Source: Sphaerisporangium sp. (GTDB lineage Bacteria; Actinomycetota; Actinomycetes; Streptosporangiales; Streptosporangiaceae). From it: DNA of 36,950 bases. The stretch is taken from positions 1 to 36,950 of the forward strand of contig JAOPYI010000224.1 in NCBI GenBank assembly GCA_025964675.1. Reading direction: 5' to 3'. Positions 1 to 7,681 of the stretch are shown here, piece after piece. A program made the position numbers and the translations under genes. The first letter of the stretch is position 1, and each line of letters starts with the position of its first letter. The notes beneath the pieces are model-generated. The model saw nothing but the letters and a program-made list of their open reading frames with translations. It was not told where the DNA came from and ran no database searches.

Positions 1-244
1 CTCCGCGGCGGCCGAACACCAGCCCGGCCGCGAAGTCGACGAGCGGCTTGGCGTCCGCGTCGGACAGGGCGGTGAGGTCCATCACCACGGGCAGCCCCTT
101 GCGGAAGAAGTGCCCCACGTAGAGAACCTCGTTGTAGTCCTGCGGCCGCAGTGTCCTCAGCAGGCTCATGTCCGGCCGGGGACCCGATGAGGCCCTCGTG
201 AACTCATGATCTCCAGGACCGCTGGTCCCTCCGGGGTCTGCCAC
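1..244 (-). CDS. SepF-family cell-division protein (partial, C-terminus outside window)
   Basis: The minus-strand reading frame runs off the left edge of the window. After a flexible Gly/Ser/Pro-rich stretch of about 25 residues it reads LRPQDYNEVLYVGHFFRKG, then PVVMDLTALSDADAKPLVDF and AAGLVFG. This is the core SepF fold, in which SepF polymerises and tethers FtsZ to the membrane. Actinomycetes usually carry several SepF paralogues; the surrounding genes are not the dcw cluster, so this is probably an accessory paralogue (inference). I chose the GTG at 242-244 because a TAACGT -10 element lies 7 bases upstream, predicting a leaderless mRNA. The ATG at 167-169 is the alternative and would remove the flexible leader; neither start has a clear Shine-Dalgarno. 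The C-terminal part of the domain is not visible. Confidence 0.75.
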   Translation of the reverse strand, partial: MADPGGTSGPGDHEFTRASSGPRPDMSLLRTLRPQDYNEVLYVGHFFRKGLPVVMDLTALSDADAKPLVDFAAGLVFGRRG

Positions 245-251
245 GCCGCAG

Positions 252-257
252 ACGTTA
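252..257 (-). promoter_or_regulatory. Putative -10 element for leaderless SepF-like gene
   Basis: On the minus strand the sequence TAACGT ends 7 bases before the GTG at 244. That spacing puts the transcription start at or next to the start codon. No convincing -35 is visible. The remainder of the gap to 472 holds no gene I can support, only a short weak stem CCTC/GAGG followed by GGTTTT (minus strand, about 299-313). Confidence 0.4.
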
Positions 258-472
258 ACACTCAAAGATCACCTGTCGGGTGGGTACGGCGTAAAACCCC
301 TCGAAGAGGTGCAGTGACTACGACTTGGGTCCTTCAGGTGCACTAGTCCCTAACGGCGTTCACGTACGCCCGTACACCCCCCGAGCGCGTCCGCGAACGC
401 CGTCAGGGCCGCGGCCCCCGCGAAGGCATCGGCGTCCCCCTCACTGAGCGAGCGGGACCCCTGCTCGCGACG

Positions 473-1486
473 TCAGCGGGCGTCCCACTCGGCGAGGATC
501 CGCGCCTCCTTGTCAGGCGCGATGCCGTGCCGCCGCCAGCTGGGGAGACGCTTCTCCAGGGCGGCGTGGTCTTGATCCTTCAGCCAGTCCCACGTGTCTC
601 GCACGGTCTCGGTGACCGGACGGCAGCGCAGCCCCGCCGCCTCGGCCTTCCCGGTGGAGACTTCCCACGCGGCCGCCCCCTCGGGACTGACGGGGATCCA
701 CAGGGGCAGCTCGGTCCACGTCTCCACTCCGCGATCGAGCAAGAATCGATCCTCCACCCAGACCAGCTCGGCGTTCGAGCCGGTGGCCTCGACGCAGTCG
801 GCCAGCCACCGGCCGTAGGTGGAGTTCCCGGAGGGCCCCGTGGTGAGGAAGCGGTCGTTCACCCCCTTGGCGGCCTGGTCGAGGGTGAACGTCGCGATGT
901 CACGGGCGTCGATGAGCTGCATGGGAAGATCGGGGTGGCCGGGGGCCAGGACCCGGCCGCCGCGGGCGATGCTGCGCAGCCATGAGGGCAGCCGGCCGAC
1001 GTTCTCCCAGGGACCGAGGATCAGCCCCGGCTGCATGATCAGTGCGTTGCCGTCGAAGTACCGCTCCACCGCCCGCTCGCAGCCGGCCTTCAGCGCGCCG
1101 TAGTCGCCGTCGTCAGGGCCCGCGTCGGGGGAGCAGTCCCACAGCGGCGAGGACTCGTCGACACGCTTGGCCGGCCATTCGGAGACGGCGGAGACGCTCG
1201 AGATGAACGCGTACGTGCCGGCGCGTCCCGACAGCGAGCGAGCCGAGTCGGCGACCACCCGCGGCGTGAAGCCGCACACGTCCACGACGGCGTCCCACTC
1301 GCCGGCCGCCGCCAGCGCCTCGAGGTCGGCGGGGACCTCGCGGTCGCCACGGACGGCCGTCACCCCGGGCAGGTCTTCTCCCGACCTGCCTCTGTTGAAG
1401 GTCGTCACCTCATGGCCCTGCCGCAGGGCCTCCTCCACGATGGCTCTGCCGAGGAACACCGAACCACCGATCACCAGAATTCTCAT
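473..1486 (-). CDS. NAD(P)-dependent epimerase/dehydratase-like SDR
   Basis: This 337-aa protein is an extended short-chain dehydrogenase. The N-terminus MRILVIGGSVFLG carries the Rossmann GGxxFLG dinucleotide-binding turn. The active-site pair is Y129-xxx-K133 (YGALK), preceded by a Ser-rich strand (ISSVSAVS) that supplies the usual active-site serine. The rest (ILGPWENVGRLPSW, LIDARDIA) resembles atypical, isoflavone-reductase or CSP41-like actinobacterial SDRs. The substrate cannot be read from the sequence. I prefer the ATG at 1486 over an in-frame GTG at 1495 because GAG lies about 8 bases upstream and the fold begins exactly at MRIL. It lies 83 bases downstream of the SulP-carbonic anhydrase gene on the same strand, so co-transcription is possible. 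The frame stays open for 40 codons after the stop. Confidence 0.85.
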   Translation of the reverse strand: MRILVIGGSVFLGRAIVEEALRQGHEVTTFNRGRSGEDLPGVTAVRGDREVPADLEALAAAGEWDAVVDVCGFTPRVVADSARSLSGRAGTYAFISSVSAVSEWPAKRVDESSPLWDCSPDAGPDDGDYGALKAGCERAVERYFDGNALIMQPGLILGPWENVGRLPSWLRSIARGGRVLAPGHPDLPMQLIDARDIATFTLDQAAKGVNDRFLTTGPSGNSTYGRWLADCVEATGSNAELVWVEDRFLLDRGVETWTELPLWIPVSPEGAAAWEVSTGKAEAAGLRCRPVTETVRDTWDWLKDQDHAALEKRLPSWRRHGIAPDKEARILAEWDAR

Positions 1487-1536
1487 GGCGACCACTCTTG
1501 ACCTGCGGAGCGTTTCCGCCGAGGGCTTTCACGGTC

Positions 1537-1557
1537 AGCGGATCCGCTAGGAGCGGA
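1537..1557 (-). terminator. Possible terminator hairpin after SulP-CA gene
   Basis: TCCGCT (1543-1548) and AGCGGA (1552-1557) form a 6-bp stem with a 3-base loop. TCCGCT is also part of the 12-bp palindrome AGCGGATCCGCT (1537-1548). The element lies just downstream of the SulP-CA stop codon. There is no T-tract, so activity is uncertain. Confidence 0.3.
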
Positions 1558-1569
1558 CGCCCGCGCCCG

Positions 1570-3834
1570 TCAGCTTGGGCAGGCGGCCACGGGGGTGAAC
1601 CCCTCCCGGTCCAGCACGTGCACGCGGGCGGCGCCGATGTCGAAGTAGAGGCCCACAAGCTGCAGCCGCCCCGAACGCTCCAGCTCCGCCACCGATGGAT
1701 ACGTCCGCAGGTTGTCGAGCTGCTGCGCGACGTTGACCCGGCAGAGCCGGTCGAGCGGGCCCTCGTCCTCGCCCCCGCTGTCGGAAAGGATGTACCGGGC
1801 GAGAGTGTGGTCGCCGTGGCGAAGCCAGCGTCCGAGCCCCGGCAGCCGGCCTGTCTTCTCCCCGGCGCTGAGCAGGGCCGCCATGGCCCCGCACCGTGAG
1901 TGGCCGCAGACCGTGACGGTCGTGACGCTGAGAACGGTGGTGGCGTATTCGATGGCCGCCACCACGGAGTCGTCGGGGGGCGACGCGCCGTGCCTCGGCA
2001 CGAGGTTGCCGATGTTGCGCACCGTGAACAGGTCGCCGGGGCCGCTCGCGGTGATCAGGCTGGGCACCACACGGGAGTCGGCGCAGGTGATGAACAGGTG
2101 GGAGGTCTCCTGCGTGCGTGCCATGCGGGTGAGGAACGGCCGGACCAGAGGCGCCGTAAGCCGCTGGAAGTCGACGGCGCCCGCCAGCAGGTCGGGTACG
2201 GCGCCCTCCTGCTCGGGCTCAGCCCGGGAGGGCACCCAGACGCCCTGCTGGCGCACCGGGATGGTGGACAGGGGACCGCCTCGCCGGTAGGCCCGGGGGA
2301 GCCACCAGCGCTCGGGCGCCCGTGGCGGCGTCTTGGACGTGGAGACCCGCGTCCCGCTGGCGGCCGAGGTGTACCACTCGTCGTGGATCTCGTCGATGGC
2401 GATCGACCCGCCGGTGCGCTCGTGCTCCAGGCGCCAGCCGTGCAGGGCCTCGAAGGCGGCGTTGTCCAGGAAATCGACGTTGAGGTCGAGGTCGACCGCT
2501 GCGCCCGCCGGGATCGCCCGCAGGTTGTCGATGAGGCGCGGCACCCCGACGAACGTCAGCGACCCGGTCACCACGACATGCCAGCGATCGTCCGGCTCGA
2601 GACGGACCTGGACGGACACCCTGGTGAGACGGCGCAGGGCGAACAGCGCCGCCAGGCCGAGGCCGACCAGCACCCCCTCTGCCAGGCCGATCACGACCAC
2701 GGCGCCCATCGTGAGAACGTAGATCGGAAGCTCACCGTGCCCGTGCAGGCCGCGCACGGTGCCGAGGTTGACCATGCGGGCGCCTATGAAGACGAGAAGG
2801 GCGGCGAGGGCCTCCAGCGGGATCATCCCGACGATCCAGCTGAAGCAGACGGCGAACAGCAGCACCCAGACGCCGTGCAGGATGGTGGACCACCGGCTGC
2901 GCCCCCCGGCCCTGATGTTCGTCGTGGTGCGGACGATCACCCCGGCGACCGGCAGCCCGCCGAGGGCCCCGGACACCAGGTTGGCGACGCCCTGCCCGGT
3001 CAGCTCGCGGTCGAGGTCCGCGCGCGGCCCTTCGTGCAGCCGGTCGGCCGCCACCGAGCACAGCAGGGACTCCACCCCGGCGAGGAGCGCGACCAGCAGC
3101 ACGGCGCCGGCGATGCCGTGCCAGTCGCCCCTCGGCAGGACGGGTGTCGCCCAGTCGCTGAAGCCCTTGGTCAGGTCGGCGCGGGCGACGTCCCAGCCGA
3201 GCAGCCCTGCCGTCAGCGCCGCGATCGTCAGCGCGGCCAGCGGGGCGGGCACCGCGTTCAGGCGCGGCAGGCGGGGCCACAGCAGCAGCACCGCGATCGT
3301 CAGCAGTCCGACCGCCACAGCGTGGTTGTGGTTGTGCACGATCTGGTCCGGCAGCTCGATGAGGTTCTCCACGGCCGACTTCTCGGGCTGCCCGCCGAGC
3401 ACCACGTGGAGCTGAGAGAGGGCGATCACCACGCCGACGCCCGCCAGCATGCCGTGGACGACCGCGGGAGAGACGGCGAGCGCCGTCCTCGCGACCTTGA
3501 ACGCGCCGAGCACGACCTGCAGCACGCCGGCGATGAGCGTGATGGTGCAGGTGGCGCGCCAGCCGTACGTCCGCACGAGCTCGGCCACGACGAGGGCGAG
3601 CCCGGCCGCGGGGCCGCTGACCTGCACGGCCGATCCGCCGAGCGGTCCGGCCACGAGGCCGCCGACGGCGGCGGCGACAAGGCCCGCGATGAGCGGCGCC
3701 CCGCACGTCACCGCGATGGCGAGAGAGAGCGGCACGGCGACCAGGAAGACCACCAGCGAGGCCGGGAGGTCATGCCGGAGCACCGCGACGATACGCTCGG
3801 TGCTGAAGCGGCTACGTTGCGTGTCCCCAGTCAT
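1570..3834 (-). CDS. SulP anion transporter fused to beta-carbonic anhydrase
   Basis: This 754-aa protein has three parts. Residues about 20-400 form the multi-pass SulP membrane domain (LVAVPLSLAIA near the N-terminus, then LTGQGVANLVSGALGGLPVA). Residues about 410-490 are a STAS domain. Residues about 545-750 are a beta-carbonic anhydrase with zinc-site residues C584, D586 and R588 (CADSR) and H645/C648 (CGHSRCGA). SulP proteins move sulfate, bicarbonate or similar anions; a fused anhydrase suggests bicarbonate uptake coupled to CO2 interconversion at the inner membrane face (inference). Similar fusions are known, for example Rv3273 of M. tuberculosis. The STAS loop reads DFLDNAAF, lacking the serine that anti-sigma antagonists phosphorylate. 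The start is supported by TATGGT 6 bases upstream, so the mRNA is probably leaderless. Confidence 0.93.
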   Translation of the reverse strand: MTGDTQRSRFSTERIVAVLRHDLPASLVVFLVAVPLSLAIAVTCGAPLIAGLVAAAVGGLVAGPLGGSAVQVSGPAAGLALVVAELVRTYGWRATCTITLIAGVLQVVLGAFKVARTALAVSPAVVHGMLAGVGVVIALSQLHVVLGGQPEKSAVENLIELPDQIVHNHNHAVAVGLLTIAVLLLWPRLPRLNAVPAPLAALTIAALTAGLLGWDVARADLTKGFSDWATPVLPRGDWHGIAGAVLLVALLAGVESLLCSVAADRLHEGPRADLDRELTGQGVANLVSGALGGLPVAGVIVRTTTNIRAGGRSRWSTILHGVWVLLFAVCFSWIVGMIPLEALAALLVFIGARMVNLGTVRGLHGHGELPIYVLTMGAVVVIGLAEGVLVGLGLAALFALRRLTRVSVQVRLEPDDRWHVVVTGSLTFVGVPRLIDNLRAIPAGAAVDLDLNVDFLDNAAFEALHGWRLEHERTGGSIAIDEIHDEWYTSAASGTRVSTSKTPPRAPERWWLPRAYRRGGPLSTIPVRQQGVWVPSRAEPEQEGAVPDLLAGAVDFQRLTAPLVRPFLTRMARTQETSHLFITCADSRVVPSLITASGPGDLFTVRNIGNLVPRHGASPPDDSVVAAIEYATTVLSVTTVTVCGHSRCGAMAALLSAGEKTGRLPGLGRWLRHGDHTLARYILSDSGGEDEGPLDRLCRVNVAQQLDNLRTYPSVAELERSGRLQLVGLYFDIGAARVHVLDREGFTPVAACPS

Positions 3835-3840
3835 GAGCCG

Positions 3841-3846
3841 ACCATA
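3841..3846 (-). promoter_or_regulatory. Putative -10 element of SulP-CA gene (leaderless)
   Basis: The minus-strand hexamer TATGGT ends 6 bases before the ATG at 3834. A weak -35 candidate TTAATC (3864-3869) is 17 bases further upstream. Confidence 0.45.
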
Positions 3847-3915
3847 CGACGCGACGGCCTTTTGATTAAGGCTTTGGCCGCCGCGTTTTACATCTGTCGG
3901 GACAACACTGGTGGA

Positions 3916-5814
3916 TTAGCGGTAATAGTCGGGATAGTCGGTGTCGGCCGGGCGGCGGTGACCGCCGCGGGAGGGGGACGCCTGCGACGACTGGGTCGAC
4001 TGGTCGTCTCCGGCTCCCGCTGCGCCACTCGTGCCGTTGCCGTAGAGCTCACCGTAGGACGGCCAGCTTCCACCGGCGTTCTGACCGGGCTGCGTCCAGG
4101 CCGAGGACGTGGGCCCCGACGTGGGATACCGGTCGGACTCGTAGCCGCTGTAGTCCTGGCCCTGCTCGTCGCCTCGGGGTGAGGGCGGCAGGTCGCGCCC
4201 GGCGGGCGTCTCGAACCCGGAGACCGCGCGCGACGGCCCCGTGTGCAGCCCGCCCGAGGGGGTGTTTCCCGAGTCGGAGTCGTCGATCGTCGCCCAGCCC
4301 GGGCGCACCTCGTAGGAAGGCGCGGACGGCGCCGGGGGGTAGGGCGACTCGGCGGTGTAGCCCTCGCGGGTGGCGTACCCGTCGTAGCTGGGCAGCTGGT
4401 AGTCCGACGCCTTCCAGGTCTCCTTGGACGAACTCGAGGGCGGGGCGGGCTCGTCGAGGATGTCGTAGGAGCCGGTCGCCGGATAGGCGGGCTGCGCAGG
4501 CCAGGACCCTCCGGCAGGGAAGTCACCCGTCGCCGAGGGGGGCACGGAGCCGAGGGGGTCGTACGGGAACGAGCCCGTGCCCCGGGAGGTGCCGGGTGCG
4601 CGCGGCGTCTCGTACGAACCCGACGAAGAGCGTCCGGCGTCGAAGGGACCCGTTGGCGTGCGCTCCGCGGGCCCGGTGGAACGGGACCCACTGGAAGCGG
4701 AGCCCGTGGACAGCGGATCGTTCGCGAGCGACCCGGTCTGAAGGGGGCCGCCGAGAAGGGGGCCTGTGGTGAGAGGACCGCCGGACAGAGGGTCGGACTG
4801 CTGCGGGGCGCGGCCCCCAGCGAACGGGCCCGTGACGGCGCTGCTCGCGTCGGCGCGGATCGGATCGGGACGGCCTGTGACGGCGCGGCCGGAATCCGTG
4901 CGACCGGTGTCGGAGCGCCCGGAACCGCTGGAGCCGCCGCGCCGGGGATCGGCACGCCCGGGGTCGCCCCCGGAGTCTGAGCGCCGCCTGGGCTTCGCGC
5001 GCACGGCGTCGGCGATGCCGAGCGGGTCGTTGGGGTCGGGCCGGGAGCCGCGACGGCTCCGCGAGGACGGCTGCGAGGTGCCGATCGCGCCCAGCACGTC
5101 GGCGGCGGACGCGGCGGCCACGGGGGCCGGCGCCTGTGGGAGGGGGGCGGAGAAGGTCACGGTGCGCTCGGCCGCTGAGGCGGCGGAGGAAGGCGTGCTG
5201 TTCCGCGCGGGCTCCACCAGGTCGGCGAGCCCGGCCGGCCGGGCGGGAAGGTGCCCCTGCACGGTGGTGGCGTTCGCGTCGGCCTCTTCCTTGTCCTTCG
5301 CCGGGGTGGCCTTGGCGGAGGACGGCCTCGGGTTCGAGGGAGAGGAGACGTCGGGCCGGCTCGCTCCCACGCGCGCCGCTATGGTGCCGCCGAAGGCGCC
5401 GTCGTCGGCACGGACCCGGGACCAGTAGTCGTCGTCGTAGTCGTCCGCGTCGCCCCACTCGTCGACGCCTCGGCGCCCACGCGAGGAGGCGGCCTGCTTG
5501 CCACGGGGCGCGGGGCGCCCGCCGGGCCGCCCCGCCGGCCGGGACGCGGGCCTGCCATTGCCCGGGCGCAACCGGGCGGTCGCGCGCTCGGGCTCCTGGA
5601 AGGCGTCGAAGCCCTCGGGAAAGCTCTCGAAGAACGTCTCTTCGGCCGGACGTCCTGGGCGTTTGGCGTTCGGGTCATCCGCCTGCTGCGCCATCTTGCG
5701 CAGCCGCTCGGGAGGCAGGTTGCTCTCCCGGCGGTTCATCGACCGCATGCCGAGCGCCACGACCACCAGGACGAGGAGCACGACGGCGACGAGGCCAAAA
5801 ATGACCGCAATCAT
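3916..5814 (-). CDS. Membrane-anchored, intrinsically disordered protein of unknown function
   Basis: This 632-aa protein matches no family I recognise. Residues 2-22 are one strongly hydrophobic helix. The basic residues follow it (RSMNRRES), so the positive-inside rule puts the N-terminus outside and the whole tail in the cytoplasm, the topology of ZipA. The tail is low complexity: Arg/Gly/Pro-rich (about 80-115), an acidic patch with tryptophans (WGDADDYDDDYW, 120-131), Ser/Thr/Gly-rich with pentapeptide repeats (342-381), then Tyr/Pro/Ser-rich to the end (DTDYPDYYR). The ATG at 5814 was chosen because AAGGTGG lies just upstream and the membrane helix starts there; an upstream in-frame extension looks non-coding. 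A sigma-70-like promoter lies about 130 bases upstream. A scaffold or tethering role is inference only. Confidence 0.75.
   Translation of the reverse strand: MIAVIFGLVAVVLLVLVVVALGMRSMNRRESNLPPERLRKMAQQADDPNAKRPGRPAEETFFESFPEGFDAFQEPERATARLRPGNGRPASRPAGRPGGRPAPRGKQAASSRGRRGVDEWGDADDYDDDYWSRVRADDGAFGGTIAARVGASRPDVSSPSNPRPSSAKATPAKDKEEADANATTVQGHLPARPAGLADLVEPARNSTPSSAASAAERTVTFSAPLPQAPAPVAAASAADVLGAIGTSQPSSRSRRGSRPDPNDPLGIADAVRAKPRRRSDSGGDPGRADPRRGGSSGSGRSDTGRTDSGRAVTGRPDPIRADASSAVTGPFAGGRAPQQSDPLSGGPLTTGPLLGGPLQTGSLANDPLSTGSASSGSRSTGPAERTPTGPFDAGRSSSGSYETPRAPGTSRGTGSFPYDPLGSVPPSATGDFPAGGSWPAQPAYPATGSYDILDEPAPPSSSSKETWKASDYQLPSYDGYATREGYTAESPYPPAPSAPSYEVRPGWATIDDSDSGNTPSGGLHTGPSRAVSGFETPAGRDLPPSPRGDEQGQDYSGYESDRYPTSGPTSSAWTQPGQNAGGSWPSYGELYGNGTSGAAGAGDDQSTQSSQASPSRGGHRRPADTDYPDYYR
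4672..4791 (-). repeat. Pentapeptide-coding tandem repeats (8 x 15 bp)
   Basis: Residues 342-381 of the disordered membrane protein read as eight consecutive degenerate five-residue units. The order is PLSGG, PLTTG, PLLGG, PLQTG, SLAND, PLSTG, SASSG, SRSTG. The first four are the best conserved. The phase is exact at 15 bases per unit. Confidence 0.7.
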
Positions 5815-5948
5815 TGCACCACCTTCATGGCCATGGCCTTCCAGTGGCGCTGGTGAGATCGCGCGGCCATCGACGCGACCTTCCCCCTTTGACCACCTGC
5901 GCTCAGGGATTGCATCTGATTCTGTCCGACCACTATGACCGTTGTCAC

Positions 5949-5976
5949 ACCCTACGAGAAGATCTGGTATCCACAA
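5949..5976 (-). promoter_or_regulatory. Candidate sigma-70-type promoter for the disordered membrane protein
   Basis: On the minus strand, TTGTGG (5971-5976) and TAGGGT (5949-5954) are separated by 16 bases. They would start a transcript with a leader of about 130 bases before the ATG at 5814. The element lies in the gap after the PEBP lipoprotein gene. Confidence 0.45.
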
Positions 5977-5997
5977 CTACCTTCGGTGCTCAGCATG

Positions 5998-6576
5998 TCA
6001 CTCGATGTGGGGCGCCGAGAGGCGTCCTCGATCGATGGTGTGCTCGGCGATCTTCTCGAGCGTCTTTCGGAGGGTGGCGCCCCCCTTGAGATCGAGCGTC
6101 GCGTTGAGCGCGTAGACACTGAAACGATAGGTGTCATCCGGACGGCACGGGGGCGTATAGCCCACCTTGCCGGCCGACGTGATGCCTTGCAGAGCGCCCC
6201 TTGGCACGCTGTTCTGGGCGAGCTCGGTGGTGAGGGGGTCGATGTTGAAAAGCACCCAGTGCACCTCCGCCGCTCCTTGCGCGTTGTTGGCGTCGACCAC
6301 CAGGGCGATCGACTTCGTCTGCTTCTGCGGCACACCCGACCACCGCAGCGGCGGGTTCCCGACCTTTCCCGTACACGAGTAGTCGGCCGGAAGGGGAGCC
6401 CCGTCGCGGAAGCGCGGGCTGGACACGCTCAGCCCGTCCAGCGACCTGTCGGTGGGCGAACCCACACCCATGATCCCGCAGCCCGTGGACGTCGCCGCGA
6501 GGAGAGCCGCGACCACAGCCACGTGCCCGCTGCGCCCCGTGCGCCCAGCGCGCACGGATTTTCTCGGCTGCCCCAT
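5998..6576 (-). CDS. YbhB/YbcL (PEBP, Raf kinase inhibitor-like) lipoprotein
   Basis: This 192-aa protein has a basic N-terminus, a hydrophobic stretch VAVVAALLAATSTGC and a probable lipobox cysteine at C33, so it is likely an exported lipoprotein. The mature part carries the phosphatidylethanolamine-binding-protein fold of the YbhB/YbcL family: SPRFRDGAPLPADYSC, NPPLRWSGVP, SIALVVD and HWVLFNID. The physiological ligand of bacterial members is unknown. The ATG at 6576 is supported by a TAGCAT -10 element 8 bases upstream, and the lipoprotein signal starts within it; a longer upstream frame lacks support. The lipobox (S-T-G-C) is not canonical, so lipidation is probable but not certain. Confidence 0.87.
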   Translation of the reverse strand: MGQPRKSVRAGRTGRSGHVAVVAALLAATSTGCGIMGVGSPTDRSLDGLSVSSPRFRDGAPLPADYSCTGKVGNPPLRWSGVPQKQTKSIALVVDANNAQGAAEVHWVLFNIDPLTTELAQNSVPRGALQGITSAGKVGYTPPCRPDDTYRFSVYALNATLDLKGGATLRKTLEKIAEHTIDRGRLSAPHIE

Positions 6577-6584
6577 GCCCGCTG

Positions 6585-6590
6585 ATGCTA
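6585..6590 (-). promoter_or_regulatory. Putative -10 element of PEBP lipoprotein gene (leaderless)
   Basis: The minus-strand hexamer TAGCAT ends 8 bases before the ATG at 6576, the spacing expected if transcription begins at or near the start codon. Confidence 0.45.
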
Positions 6591-6696
6591 CGCGGATCTG
6601 GAGGGTGTGCTGACCCCATCGCCCGAATGGGCCGCGCCGGGATGCCCCCGAATCAGCCACGATCGGGGCACGGACCTGGCGGAGCCGGACACCCGC

Positions 6697-7104
6697 GTGA
6701 GCTCCTCCGTGCTCGGCCCGGTGGAAGTCTTTCACGAGGGCAGGCGGCTCGACATCGGGGGCGGCGGCTCCGCGCGTTCCTCGCGTTGCCGCTGCTCAAC
6801 CCCGGTCGCACGGTGCCTTTCGGCCGCCCGGTCTCCCAGGTGTGGGTGACCGATCCGCCGAGCGGTGCCGGTAACGCCTGCAGGCCCTCGTCTCCCGCCT
6901 GAGAGCGTCTCTGGGAGCGGTCTGGTGTCCGCGGACGCGCCAGGTTACCGGTTGGTTATATCTCCGGATCAGGTGGACGCCACCCGTTTCACCCGCCTTG
7001 TCGCCGACGGGCGGAAGGCTCTGGCACGCGGCGACGCCGGTGAGGCCGAACGAATCAGCGGGGACGACGAGGGGGTCGTCTCAGTGAATGGTGTGCTGGG
7101 GTGA
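6697..7104 (+). pseudogene. Frameshifted remnant of a SARP/BTAD-family transcriptional regulator
   Basis: Pieces of one SARP-type N-terminal region appear in successive frames. SSVLGPVEVFHEGRRLDIG starts near 6697 in frame 1. RAFLALPLLNPGRTVPFG and then VSQVWVTDPPSGAGNA follow in frame 3 up to about 6876. LQALVSRLRASLGA continues in frame 2 from 6878. GLVSADAPGYRLVISPDQ and then VDATRFTRLVADGRKALA return to frame 1 from about 6922. Together they follow the order of an OmpR-like DNA-binding domain running into the start of a BTAD domain. Three frame changes and the missing remainder of BTAD indicate a dead gene rather than one sequencing error. It lies in the 589-base gap between the PEBP lipoprotein gene and the PH-domain pair. 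Nothing else there is supported. Confidence 0.8.
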
Positions 7105-7153
7105 TGTGGAGCTGGAGGGATGGTCGCGGTGTCTGTGGTCTCGGCGATCTAGC

Positions 7154-7159
7154 TAGGCT
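7154..7159 (+). promoter_or_regulatory. Putative -10 element of PH-domain operon (leaderless)
   Basis: TAGGCT ends 6 bases before the GTG at 7166. There is no Shine-Dalgarno sequence before the start, which fits a leaderless mRNA. Confidence 0.45.
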
Positions 7160-7165
7160 GGTAGC

Positions 7166-7681
7166 GTGACTGCTCCCCTGCGTGACCCTGCTCACCGGGT
7201 ATCGCGTCGCGCGATCACACTGTGGCTGACGGAGGCACTGTTCGGTTTCCTCCTTCTCGTCGGGGGGTCGGCTCTGGTGGCCTCGTGGATCGCCGCTTCC
7301 GGCTGGTCGTGGGTGCCGACATGGATCTCCGATCACATCTGGTGGCTGCCGGTGGTGATCGCCGTGGTGGAGCTTCCCTTTGTGGTCATCGAGCCGCTGT
7401 GGCGTTACGCCGTCCACCGGTGGGAGCTCTCCGGAGACGTCGTCTACGCGCGTTCCGGGTGGTTCAGCCGCCAGTGGGTCTTCGTCCCCGTCAGCCGGAT
7501 CCAGACGGTCGACAAGGAGCAGGGCTGGTTCGAACGCCTCCTTGGCCTCGCCACCGTCGAGATCCGCACGGCGTCGTACGCCGGTTCCTCGTCCATCAAG
7601 GGCCTGGACGCCGGTGTGGCCGCCCGGCTTGCCGAAGACCTGGCCCACCGCGCACACCAGCTCAGGGACGACGCGACATGA
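7166..7681 (+). CDS. Bacterial PH-domain membrane protein (YdbS-like, DUF304)
   Basis: This 171-aa protein has two hydrophobic helices (about residues 21-42 and 55-75) followed by one bPH2/DUF304 domain. The domain is marked by VYARSGWFSRQWVFVPVSRI, QTVDKEQGWFERLLGLATVE and RTASYAGSSSIKGLD. The order of two helices then a PH-like domain matches YdbS of Bacillus subtilis. YdbS/YdbT pairs belong to the cell-envelope stress (SigW) regulon there and have been linked to resistance to antimicrobial peptides; a similar role here is inference. The stop overlaps the next gene's ATG (ATGA), so the two are translationally coupled. Confidence 0.85.
   Translation: MTAPLRDPAHRVSRRAITLWLTEALFGFLLLVGGSALVASWIAASGWSWVPTWISDHIWWLPVVIAVVELPFVVIEPLWRYAVHRWELSGDVVYARSGWFSRQWVFVPVSRIQTVDKEQGWFERLLGLATVEIRTASYAGSSSIKGLDAGVAARLAEDLAHRAHQLRDDAT

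Noticed and set aside
1900-4182. Very long plus-strand open frame opposite the SulP-carbonic anhydrase gene
   Set aside because: Asp/His/Arg/Gly-rich translation with no domain, while the opposite strand encodes two complete recognisable enzyme domains.
4243-4980. Long open frame on the plus strand opposite the disordered membrane protein
   Set aside because: Arg/Gly-rich composition without family signature; it is the antisense shadow of a low-complexity, high-GC gene.
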